A DNA stretch of 12,536 bases, taken from Gammaproteobacteria bacterium. Lineage in GTDB: Bacteria > Pseudomonadota > Gammaproteobacteria > Comchoanobacterales > Comchoanobacteraceae. Where the stretch lies: NCBI GenBank assembly GCA_029243665.1, contig JAQWRO010000068.1, forward strand, positions 1-12,536. The letters are read 5' to 3'. The notes beneath the pieces are model-generated. The model saw only the letters and a list, made by a program, of their open reading frames with translations, searched no databases and was not told where the DNA came from. Every line of letters begins with the position of its first letter. Position 1 is the stretch's first letter. A program made the position numbers and the translations under genes. Shown here one piece after another: positions 1 through 6,690 of this stretch.

Positions 1-483
1 GTAAAAAATATCATCTCTAAATTTTTCGATGATCGTGCTTTTTTAGCGTTAGCCAATGAAGTAGAACTCTCTTATTTAGAAAACTCTCAACGAGACACCT
101 ATATCAAGTTTCTTAAGGATATAACAAATGATGAATCAAACAGTGAAGATAATCCTTTACTGAGTGCATTAAATATAAAACTACTTGAGGATATTGAATC
201 CAGTCTTCAGAATGAATTTGGTTCACAGCTCAAAAAATATATTAATGCAGATTACACAATTGAGACATATATTGAGGGAATTTTTTCTTGTGAAACAATA
301 CAAAAACTAACTAATACTAAGATAGATCAATACATCGAAAGACATCAAATATATAAAAATTTAATTAATGATCTTTCTCTGTTCCATGCAAAAAAAACAC
401 AGACTCCTTTTAAGAAGGTAATTAATCGACGCCCCCCAACAAAGAGTAAAGTTCTTATGCAACCAACCCTGAGAAAGCTTTAG
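1..483 (+). CDS. Partial hypothetical protein, paralogue of the central domain of the next gene (5' end missing)
   Basis: Frame 1 is open from the first base to a TAG at 481-483, giving the last 160 residues of a protein whose start lies outside the window. Function unknown. Residues about 55-120 align by eye with residues about 365-435 of the 790-residue protein downstream: shared pieces are SL-x-x-EFG-x-x-L and YTI-x-x-YIE at matching spacing. An earlier stretch (FLALANEVELSYLENS) resembles that protein's LLALTYEAAKDENYR, so this copy seems to lack about 100 residues found between the two blocks in the paralogue. It has no membrane segment after this domain and no 30-residue repeats; it ends in a basic, proline- and threonine-containing tail (residues about 135-160). 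A 40-base gap to the next gene on the same strand suggests co-transcription. The reading frame is sure; the paralogy is moderately sure. Confidence 0.8.
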   Translation, partial: VKNIISKFFDDRAFLALANEVELSYLENSQRDTYIKFLKDITNDESNSEDNPLLSALNIKLLEDIESSLQNEFGSQLKKYINADYTIETYIEGIFSCETIQKLTNTKIDQYIERHQIYKNLINDLSLFHAKKTQTPFKKVINRRPPTKSKVLMQPTLRKL

Positions 484-523
484 TATTTATTTGTAAATTT
501 CAGTAAATCATGTATGTTAACAA

Positions 524-2896
524 GTGAATAGATTATTAAATATGACAAACATTATTAAAATCTTCAAACAAATCATAAATGTGCTATTTACATTGATTAG
601 CACGTCTTATGCATTAACTTCATTATATATCGTTTCTTTCGTTCATCTTATAAAGAAATTGGTTTATCATATAGTTAATTTCATTGGCGCAGCATCAAAT
701 TTATTAGTAGTTATATTATTTAGTCCTTTCATAATAGTCTTTGGTATTGTTTATATTTGCTTTGTAGAACCTATTTTAAATTATGATTTTTATCAATGCT
801 TAAAAAACATTGCTTTGCTTCCTATATATATGCTTTTACTTCCATTCTACCTACTTGCTGAAGGCATAAAATATCTTTTCAATACAATTGTCGGATTGTT
901 TGAGACTAATACAAATATACAAATAAATAATAATCAATCTACACATACTGCATCCGTTCATCAAAGTGCTTCAAAATCTGCCAAAGAACTTTCAAAGAAA
1001 TATGGAACAGCCATTGAAGGAGAATTAGCAAATGAACTTGTCGAAATGTTAAAAAATGACATTTCAAACTTAACTAGAAATGACTTTGTCTCTGAAAAAC
1101 AAATATCAGCAGCAATAAGGTGCATAGATAGACTTATGGAGCCTAGCACCAGCTTCACAGATAAAACAAGTGATCTTTCTATCATTCAATTATTGGCATT
1201 AACCTATGAAGCTGCTAAGGATGAGAATTATAGAAACAATATACTTCAAGACTATTTAGAGGCCATAACCCTTGGTTTATATGAGATTCAGAGGGGTTAT
1301 AATTTAAATGACAATGGCATTGATGACAACAAATATGATAGCCCAATCTGTCCTGGTGGCTCTTTTAATAAGTTAATTGAAAAAATGGTAGGCATACTAC
1401 CTGATTGCTCCATGGTATTTATAAATGCAGATTCTATTAATATAAAACTTTTAAGTTTGATTAGAGCTAGTATCAATAACACCTTCAAATACCCTGGTAA
1501 AATCACCATTGATAATAAAAACCTTTTCACTAAATCATATGACTCGAAAAATGCCGTAGCAACGACCAAATACCTACATTACAATGATGAATCGATTTTA
1601 AATAAAGTCCAAAAAAATATTAAAAAATCACTTAATGATGAGTTTGGCAATGCATTAGGACAATGTATATTAAAAAACAACTATACAATACATCAATACA
1701 TTGAAGATGGCATCGATCAAGAAGAAAGTTACTTATTTGAAATACTCAACGATGAATTAGTTGAAAAATTCAAAGAAAATAAGCATATCAACAATCAAAT
1801 ATCAGAAAAAAGTAACTTCCTAAATGGCTATAATATATTCGTATTTATTTTGATGATTTCATTTGTAATTGCAATTACAGCATCATTTCTGGCACCTTAT
1901 TTTGTTGCTAGCACATTAGTTAATAACATAATCAATATTGCCATTGGTATTTCACTTATCAGCCTTTCTTTATTTGTTGAAGGGTTATTTAATAAAAGGA
2001 TTTCCTCAGCATTTTTCAATAAAGAAATTTCTTTTTTTGAAACAATTTTATTATCGTGTGTGCATTTAAATTATAATTTGAATTTATTTCAAATACTTTC
2101 TCTAAAAAAAGAAAAAAGTATAACATTTGAGCAATTACTTCGATTTAATTCGGGAGCTAAAGATGCTCTAGAAATAGAACATATTGAATTTTTATTTAAA
2201 CATAAAGACCTATCTTTCGAACAACTCAATCAGCTTAATGTTAATGCTAGACAAGCGATTGAAATCGGCAACATCAGAGCGCTTTTTATTAATAAACAAC
2301 TCTCTTTCGAACACCTTAATCAACTTAATTATCAAGCAAGAGATGCGCTTGAAATCGATAACATCAAAGACCTTTATCTTAATAACCAACTCTCTTTTGA
2401 ACAACTCAAACAGCTTAATTATCAAGCTAAAGATGTACTTAAAATCGACAACATCAGAGCGTTTTTCATTAATAAGCAACTCTCTTTTGAACAACTCAAT
2501 CAGCTTAATTATCAAGCTATAGATGCACTTAAAATCAATAACATCAAAGCACTTTTCATTAATAAACAACTCTCTTTCGAACAACTCAATCAGCTTAATT
2601 ATCAAGCTAGAGATACTCTAAAAATCAATACTATTAAAAATTTGTTCGAAAATGGAAACCTTACTATTAAACAATTAAAAGAAATAGATCCAAAATTAAA
2701 AGCCTTATTTGAAAATAAGAAAGTTGTTGATAGTTTTAAAAATCAAATCATTACTTTTAATTCAATCAAAGAATATTCAGTTTCATCTAATTATAATCCA
2801 CAAACACTATTTAGATTTAGTATTTTTCAAAAAACTAATAGCAGGATTCCAGAACAAGATTTGAGATCTAATATGAGTACAGCCCTTATTGGTTAG
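524..2896 (+). CDS. Multi-pass membrane protein with C-terminal 30-residue repeats, function unknown
   Basis: 790 residues if the GTG at 524 is the start; an ATG at 542 (residue 7) is equally plausible, since neither has a clear Shine-Dalgarno. Layout: a long hydrophobic N-terminal region (residues about 16-125, probably three or four membrane helices); a polar, mostly helical-looking domain (about 145-430) with a CPGGSFNKLIEKMVG motif at 276-290; two more hydrophobic helices (about 437-490); a juxtamembrane block; then seven 30-residue repeats from residue 533 to about 735; and a polar tail of about 55 residues. The repeats have an alpha-solenoid look, each likely two short helices. The central domain is partly duplicated in the gene upstream, and the membrane-plus-repeat half recurs in the next two genes. 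Likely in the inner membrane, or in a host membrane if secreted (inference). I do not recognise a named family and assign no function. Confidence 0.85.
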   Translation: MNRLLNMTNIIKIFKQIINVLFTLISTSYALTSLYIVSFVHLIKKLVYHIVNFIGAASNLLVVILFSPFIIVFGIVYICFVEPILNYDFYQCLKNIALLPIYMLLLPFYLLAEGIKYLFNTIVGLFETNTNIQINNNQSTHTASVHQSASKSAKELSKKYGTAIEGELANELVEMLKNDISNLTRNDFVSEKQISAAIRCIDRLMEPSTSFTDKTSDLSIIQLLALTYEAAKDENYRNNILQDYLEAITLGLYEIQRGYNLNDNGIDDNKYDSPICPGGSFNKLIEKMVGILPDCSMVFINADSINIKLLSLIRASINNTFKYPGKITIDNKNLFTKSYDSKNAVATTKYLHYNDESILNKVQKNIKKSLNDEFGNALGQCILKNNYTIHQYIEDGIDQEESYLFEILNDELVEKFKENKHINNQISEKSNFLNGYNIFVFILMISFVIAITASFLAPYFVASTLVNNIINIAIGISLISLSLFVEGLFNKRISSAFFNKEISFFETILLSCVHLNYNLNLFQILSLKKEKSITFEQLLRFNSGAKDALEIEHIEFLFKHKDLSFEQLNQLNVNARQAIEIGNIRALFINKQLSFEHLNQLNYQARDALEIDNIKDLYLNNQLSFEQLKQLNYQAKDVLKIDNIRAFFINKQLSFEQLNQLNYQAIDALKINNIKALFINKQLSFEQLNQLNYQARDTLKINTIKNLFENGNLTIKQLKEIDPKLKALFENKKVVDSFKNQIITFNSIKEYSVSSNYNPQTLFRFSIFQKTNSRIPEQDLRSNMSTALIG
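2120..2728 (+). repeat. Seven tandem 90-bp units encoding a 30-residue repeat
   Basis: Units begin at 2120, 2210, 2300, 2390, 2480, 2570 and 2660, exactly 90 bases apart and in frame; the last is short. Within a unit, consensus positions 1-10 read LSFEQLNQLN, followed by A13, A16, L17, I19, N21, I22, L25, F26 and N28. The units starting at 2300-2570 are close to identical in DNA, including third codon positions, while the first and last are diverged. That gradient, young centre and old flanks, is typical of expansion by unequal crossing-over or slippage. Confidence 0.93.
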
Positions 2897-2965
2897 AACC
2901 AACTTAAAAGATCTTATTTTCTTGAATAAAGAAGATTAAAATTAAAAGAAATAGGAAGTAAAACA

Positions 2966-3751
2966 ATGTCAAAAAAAATTCAAACAAACTATGCTTTGGA
3001 CAGATTACCTTCAGTAGAACAAGCATACAATCTATTTAGTATAATCAGATTATCTCAAGCAAATTTTCGAGCCATCTATAATCAAATCTCAATACATTGT
3101 TTTGATTTTAATTCGGATCAGACATGTAGTTCTATTATTAAGTTTTTATTTAAATTAGAACTGTTAATAATTCTTGGTGTAAGTATCGTTTTTTCAACGT
3201 ACAGTGTATTTACAAGCCCTAAAAGTTTAAAGTTGTATCTTAATAAACACATTAATATGTTTCAATATGTCTATATTCTTTATATGAATGGAAATTTAAA
3301 AAATTTAATTGAAAACAATGAGTTCATATACAAACAATTAAAAACACATTCAATAGATTTTATTGAATTAGAAAATCTCAACTCAGAAGCTATAAATGCT
3401 TTAGGCAATCATTATATTCAAGAATTATTTATAAACGGAAATCTATCTTTTAACCAAGTTCAAGTACTGAATAAGAAAACTATAGATGCTCTAAATGATA
3501 TTAATATTCGACATTTGTTTGAAAACGGAAGCATAGCTTTTGAACAATTAAAAGATTATGTTCCTCACCATTCATTAAATAATCAAATAGTCTTTCCCCA
3601 ATCAAAAAAAATAGTCTTTCACCGTCCAACAAAAACATTCTTTCCCCGTCAAACAAAAACATTCTTCCCCCGTCAAACAAAAACATTTCCCCAAATGCAA
3701 CGAAATGAAGAAACACTTTCAAGTCCTGAGTCATTGCCTAGTAATACTTGA
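2966..3751 (+). CDS. Single-pass membrane protein with two 30-residue repeats and a short-repeat tail, function unknown
   Basis: 261 residues. The ATG at 2966 follows AGGAAG (2953-2958) with 7 bases of spacing, so this start is well supported. Layout: polar N-terminus of about 55 residues; one hydrophobic segment (about 58-82); a juxtamembrane block beginning FTSPKSLKLYLNK; two full 30-residue repeats (130-159 and 160-189) and a stub (190-198); then a basic tail with the octapeptide TKTFFPRQ repeated; and a polar C-terminus rich in E, S and P. The repeats match those of the 790-residue protein in spacing and key positions (F3, L9, A16, LF at 25-26), but are far more diverged. It lies 69 bases after that gene and 20 bases before the next, so all are probably one transcript. 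No enzymatic motif is visible and no function can be given. Confidence 0.85.
   Translation: MSKKIQTNYALDRLPSVEQAYNLFSIIRLSQANFRAIYNQISIHCFDFNSDQTCSSIIKFLFKLELLIILGVSIVFSTYSVFTSPKSLKLYLNKHINMFQYVYILYMNGNLKNLIENNEFIYKQLKTHSIDFIELENLNSEAINALGNHYIQELFINGNLSFNQVQVLNKKTIDALNDINIRHLFENGSIAFEQLKDYVPHHSLNNQIVFPQSKKIVFHRPTKTFFPRQTKTFFPRQTKTFPQMQRNEETLSSPESLPSNT
3353..3559 (+). repeat. Two and a bit diverged copies of the 30-residue repeat
   Basis: Residues 130-159, 160-189 and the stub 190-198 of the 261-residue protein. Units start IDFIELENLN, LSFNQVQVLN and IAFEQLKDY, and the two full ones end in LFINGN or LFENGS. The 90-base periodicity is kept, but DNA identity between units is low, unlike the 790-residue protein. 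Confidence 0.8.
3578..3697 (+). repeat. Decaying 24-bp tandem repeat inside the 261-residue protein gene
   Basis: About five head-to-tail units of 24 bases. The clearest are 3626-3649 and 3650-3673, which share CAAAAACATTCTT and end in CCCCGT; degenerate copies lie at 3578-3601 and 3602-3625, and a partial one at 3674-3697. Because 24 is a multiple of three the frame is kept, giving the octapeptide TKTFFPRQ. Copy number can probably vary without breaking the gene. Confidence 0.85.
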
Positions 3752-3771
3752 AAATTTAAAGGTTAAAGTTA

Positions 3772-4599
3772 ATGTTTATAATCACTAGTTTATATCGACA
3801 TGACCATCGAACTATGCATATGTCACAAATTCAAAATAATCCTGTTTCAAATGATTCTTTATTAGACAACATCATTCAACCCATTGCCGATAATACATAT
3901 GCATTGTCCTCATACGTATTAAAAGTTGTGCTTTCAATCAAAGTAGACCCTTATTTCACTATTTGTACATTGTTTATGATCTTTGTGGTAATGCCCATCC
4001 ATAATTATTTCACAGTTCCTCAAGCAAAAGAATTTTTTAATCAAAATATGATTGATCTATTAGACTTAATATTAATAAGCCTATCAGAGCATCGAATGAT
4101 CTTTAATTCAGAATTATTAAAACAACAATTAGTTGATAAAAACATTACCATAAAAGACTTATGGCAATTTGATGAAGATGAAATTATAAACATTGAAAGT
4201 CACTTAACAATTCCAAGAATCCAAAGCCTATTTTCTTTAAGACAATTGTCATTAGAAGAAATCAGCATGCTTGATGAGCATTCATTATATGCATTTCAAA
4301 ATGATAATCTTACAACCTTATTTGAATATGAATTAATTAGCTTTAAACAAATTAGTCAACTTTCAAATAAATCATCTGATTTATTTGATAATAGTACGAT
4401 TTTAAGAAAATTTATTTGTGACAAAATTACCATTGATCAAATTTCAGATGCGAATAGTGATGCGATGGTATTTGAACTTATGGGAAGTGCTTCTTCACCC
4501 AATCAGACTGCGCATTTAAAGCTTAATAACAACGGTTTCTTTGATCATTCTACATCAGACATGGATGGACAAATTAATAGTCTTAAACAAAAGAACTGA
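3772..4599 (+). CDS. Single-pass membrane protein with degenerate 30-residue repeats, function unknown
   Basis: 275 residues. The ATG at 3772 follows AAAGG (3758-3762) at 9 bases, 20 bases after the previous stop; internal ATGs at 3814 and 3820 lack a better site. Layout: polar N-terminus (1-48), hydrophobic segment (about 59-79), a juxtamembrane block FTVPQAKEFFNQ that lines up with FTSPKSLKLYLN of the preceding protein, then repeats: a 34-residue variant (125-158), two exact 30-residue units (159-188 and 189-218), a partial (219-236), and a polar tail of about 40 residues. This is the most diverged of the three repeat proteins. It is the last gene of the co-oriented run and meets the convergent sugar nucleotide gene 23 bases later. 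No catalytic motif is recognisable. Confidence 0.83.
   Translation: MFIITSLYRHDHRTMHMSQIQNNPVSNDSLLDNIIQPIADNTYALSSYVLKVVLSIKVDPYFTICTLFMIFVVMPIHNYFTVPQAKEFFNQNMIDLLDLILISLSEHRMIFNSELLKQQLVDKNITIKDLWQFDEDEIINIESHLTIPRIQSLFSLRQLSLEEISMLDEHSLYAFQNDNLTTLFEYELISFKQISQLSNKSSDLFDNSTILRKFICDKITIDQISDANSDAMVFELMGSASSPNQTAHLKLNNNGFFDHSTSDMDGQINSLKQKN
4144..4479 (+). repeat. Degenerate 30-residue repeat units in the 275-residue protein
   Basis: Units cover residues 125-158 (34 residues, with a small insertion), 159-188, 189-218 and a partial at 219-236. Hallmarks retained are the starts ITIKDL, LSLEEI, ISFKQI and ITIDQI, and the LF-like pair near position 25-26 of the first two units. They are recognised by spacing and pattern rather than DNA identity. 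Confidence 0.7.
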
Positions 4600-4622
4600 A
4601 TCTTGAAGACATTTAATCAATA

Positions 4623-5570
4623 CTAACTGACGCTTATATTAAGTTTTGACTCAAAATATTCAATGGTACGTTTAAGTCCGTCTTCGAGTGAAACAGTTGG
4701 TGCAAAACCTGTGGCTTGGTTAAGTTTTGTTATATCAGGACAGCGCCTTACCGGATCATCTTGCGGCAAGGGTTTATTAATCATATCACTTTTTGAATGT
4801 GTTAATGCTACAATGTTTTCTGCAATTTGTTTAACAGTATTTTCGTCTGGATTCCCAACATTATAAGGACCAGTCATTGGTTTACCTAATGCCATCATAC
4901 CAGTAAGTCCATTTATCATATCATCAACATAACACAATGACCTTGTTTGAGAACCATCACCATATAATGTCAATGACTCATTCTTTAAAGCTTGAGCGAT
5001 GAAATTAGGAATCACTCTACCGTCTTCTAAGCTCATACGTGGGCCATACGTATTAAATATTCTTGCAATCACAACATCTACACCATGGTGACGATGATAG
5101 TCCATAAATAAGGTTTCAGCACATCGCTTCCCCTCATCATAACAAGAACGAATGCCAACTGGGTTTACATTACCCCAATCTTTCTCAACTTGTGGATGTA
5201 CCAGAGGATCACCGTAAACTTCACTGGTAGAAGCACTTAATACCCGACACTGATTTTTCTTAGCCAATTCTAAAACATTAAGCGAACCAAGAACACAAGT
5301 TTTAGTAGTTTTAATGGGGTCTGCTTGATAATGCACTGGGGATGCCGGACAAGCTAAATGATATATTTCATTAATTTCTAGATCTATTGGGTCACATACA
5401 TCTTGTTGAATAAACCGAAATCCGAGATGGTCTTTACAAAAATCTAAATTAGATAATGAGCCTGTTTGTAAATTATCTAGCACTGTGACTTGATGGCCTT
5501 GATTCAACAAAAAAGATGTTAAATGCGAACCTATGAATCCAGCACCACCAGTAATTAAAATATGTTTCAT
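4623..5570 (-). CDS. uxs: UDP-glucuronate decarboxylase (UDP-xylose synthase), extended SDR family
   Basis: 315 residues, the usual length for the soluble bacterial enzyme, which converts UDP-glucuronate to UDP-xylose with bound NAD in the cytoplasm. Visible hallmarks: Rossmann motif GGAGFIGSH (8-16); D32 at the end of strand 2; HLACPASPVHYQ (71-82), highly typical of this family; STSEVYGDP (114-122) with active-site Thr/Glu; the YDEGK catalytic Tyr144 and Lys148; RIFNTYGPRM (170-179); and YGDGSQTRSLCYV (203-215). The ATG at 5570 has an AAGG on the minus strand at 5580-5583. It is convergent with the repeat-protein genes and divergent, 73 bases apart, from a glycosyltransferase. No UDP-glucose dehydrogenase, which would supply its substrate, is in the window. 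The alternative, another extended-SDR decarboxylase or epimerase, is unlikely given the ASPVHYQ and YDEGKR signatures. Confidence 0.93.
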   Translation of the reverse strand: MKHILITGGAGFIGSHLTSFLLNQGHQVTVLDNLQTGSLSNLDFCKDHLGFRFIQQDVCDPIDLEINEIYHLACPASPVHYQADPIKTTKTCVLGSLNVLELAKKNQCRVLSASTSEVYGDPLVHPQVEKDWGNVNPVGIRSCYDEGKRCAETLFMDYHRHHGVDVVIARIFNTYGPRMSLEDGRVIPNFIAQALKNESLTLYGDGSQTRSLCYVDDMINGLTGMMALGKPMTGPYNVGNPDENTVKQIAENIVALTHSKSDMINKPLPQDDPVRRCPDITKLNQATGFAPTVSLEDGLKRTIEYFESKLNISVS

Positions 5571-5600
5571 TTCTATAAACCTTGTATTAAACTTATTAAA

Positions 5601-5606
5601 TATAAT
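5601..5606 (+). promoter_or_regulatory. Possible -10 box for the glycosyltransferase gene
   Basis: A TATAAT lies 38 bases before the ATG at 5644 in the 73-base divergent region. No convincing -35 hexamer sits at the right distance, and the whole region is AT-rich, so chance matches are likely. Confidence 0.25.
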
Positions 5607-5643
5607 TTTATATTTTTGAAATGAAAATATCTAGGTAATATTT

Positions 5644-6492
5644 ATGATACTTCTAACTTCCGTATGTAATGACAGATACCTCCCTGGCTTATTAGTTTTT
5701 TTACATAGTTTTAAAAAAAACCATCCAACCTGGACTCATCCATTTAAAGTATACCATAGAGATGATTTATCTGAACAATCGATGCAACAATTAAAAATTG
5801 TATACCCAAATTTAATTTTTGAATTTATTACTGATCCTAAGTTTTATGGCAAAGACGCTCATTATATGTGTTTACTGCCTTTTAAAGAATATGATTATGA
5901 TCAAGTTATTTTTCTAGATTGTGACATGTTATGTTTAGGACCAATTGATGATATTTTGAATGTTAAAACTGGTTTTGCAGCTTGTTTAGATTATGAAATC
6001 AAATATCCAAAGAAAAACATTATACACACATTACCTTATCTATTAAGGCCTTTAAGTTATTTTAACACAGGTGTTTTTTCAATTAAAAAAACTTTATTAA
6101 ACCCTCAAACATACCAGCAGTTAATACAAAAAATAGATTTAAACATTGAAGCTAAACGAAAAAAGTTGTGGGACCAGGACATTATTAATGAGTGCTTTAG
6201 GTTTGAGAAAAAAAGCATACTCCCTTACACCCTAAATGCAAGAAAGAACTTGTTTAAAACTTTTTTCAACCCTGAAAAAAATGGTGTGAAAATCATTCAC
6301 TACACAGGGGGTGCTAAACCCTGGTATGTGCCAGGCTGTGGCTTTTTACCATTAGAAGGTAAATATGAAAGATATCGACCGCTTCATGAATTATGGCAAC
6401 AAGAGCGCCAATCATTTAAAGATCAATATGGTTTTGATCCGATGAAAGATTTTATAAATTATTATCAAGCCACTAATGTAGAAAATATTTAA
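5644..6492 (+). CDS. Family 8 glycosyltransferase (GT-A fold)
   Basis: 282 residues. Such enzymes move a sugar from a nucleotide-sugar donor to an acceptor with retention of the anomeric configuration. Family signs: N-terminal TSVCNDRYLPGLLVFLHSF, the DxD metal and nucleotide motif within IFLDCDM (D92, D94), FNTGVFSIKK (140-149), WDQDIIN (176-182), and the C-terminal HYTGGAKPW (219-227), the classic HxxGxxKPW-like block of the glycogenin and LgtC group. No signal peptide or membrane segment is apparent, so it is probably cytoplasmic or peripheral. A weak AGGT (5633-5636) precedes the ATG. It diverges from the UDP-xylose synthase gene, which makes surface glycan assembly the likely role; UDP-xylose is a possible donor, but UDP-glucose or UDP-galactose are as usual in this family. 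The acceptor cannot be read from sequence. Confidence 0.9.
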   Translation: MILLTSVCNDRYLPGLLVFLHSFKKNHPTWTHPFKVYHRDDLSEQSMQQLKIVYPNLIFEFITDPKFYGKDAHYMCLLPFKEYDYDQVIFLDCDMLCLGPIDDILNVKTGFAACLDYEIKYPKKNIIHTLPYLLRPLSYFNTGVFSIKKTLLNPQTYQQLIQKIDLNIEAKRKKLWDQDIINECFRFEKKSILPYTLNARKNLFKTFFNPEKNGVKIIHYTGGAKPWYVPGCGFLPLEGKYERYRPLHELWQQERQSFKDQYGFDPMKDFINYYQATNVENI

Positions 6493-6690
6493 AGCAGTAG
6501 ATTGACATCAATCCGGTAACATCAAATAAATGGGCTGATCAAATACAATCCAATTTACGAAATGCTAATCAATACGCTCGCACCTTTTAATATTAACGCA
6601 CAACCAATTTACATTTGTGATTAAAAAATATTAAAGCTTCATTGTGCGTACATAAAGATGACATTTTAAATAAAATATTTATATCTTTTA
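6493..6690. other. 198-base convergent intergenic region
   Basis: Lies between the 3' ends of the glycosyltransferase and the hydrolase. It holds an 8-base inverted repeat, ACGCACAA at 6596-6603 and TTGTGCGT at 6642-6649, with a loop of 38 bases and no following T-run, so it is not a convincing terminator. A short open stretch on the + strand (6499-6585) has no start codon. Nothing else is recognised. Confidence 0.5.

Noticed and set aside
514..531. Five-codon mini ORF (ATG at 514) overlapping the GTG start of the 790-residue protein
   Set aside because: No ribosome binding site, and ATG triplets are frequent in AT-rich sequence. Not enough to call a regulatory upstream ORF.
961..1569. Minus-strand ORFs of 74 and 90 codons inside the 790-residue gene
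   Set aside because: Antisense shadows of a well-supported gene, with no ribosome binding site or family resemblance.
2184..2605. Long alternative-frame ORFs on both strands over the 90-bp repeats (112 and 131 codons)
   Set aside because: They exist because a repeat whose length is a multiple of three keeps every stop-free frame open. They lack start signals and mirror the repeat period.
2120..2728. CRISPR-like array
   Set aside because: The 90-bp units are directly adjacent, in frame and coding, with no spacers.
2905..2940. Imperfect AT hairpin between the 790- and 261-residue genes
   Set aside because: The stem is almost all A-T with a bulge and lacks a following T-run; too weak for a terminator or attenuator call.
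3501..3734. Minus-strand ORF of 77 codons rich in FLFDGERM repeats
   Set aside because: It is the reverse complement of the 24-bp repeat in the 261-residue gene; the sense frame has a good start and fits the operon.
6596..6649. 8-base inverted repeat as a bidirectional terminator between the convergent genes
   Set aside because: The loop is 38 bases and no T-tract follows on either strand.
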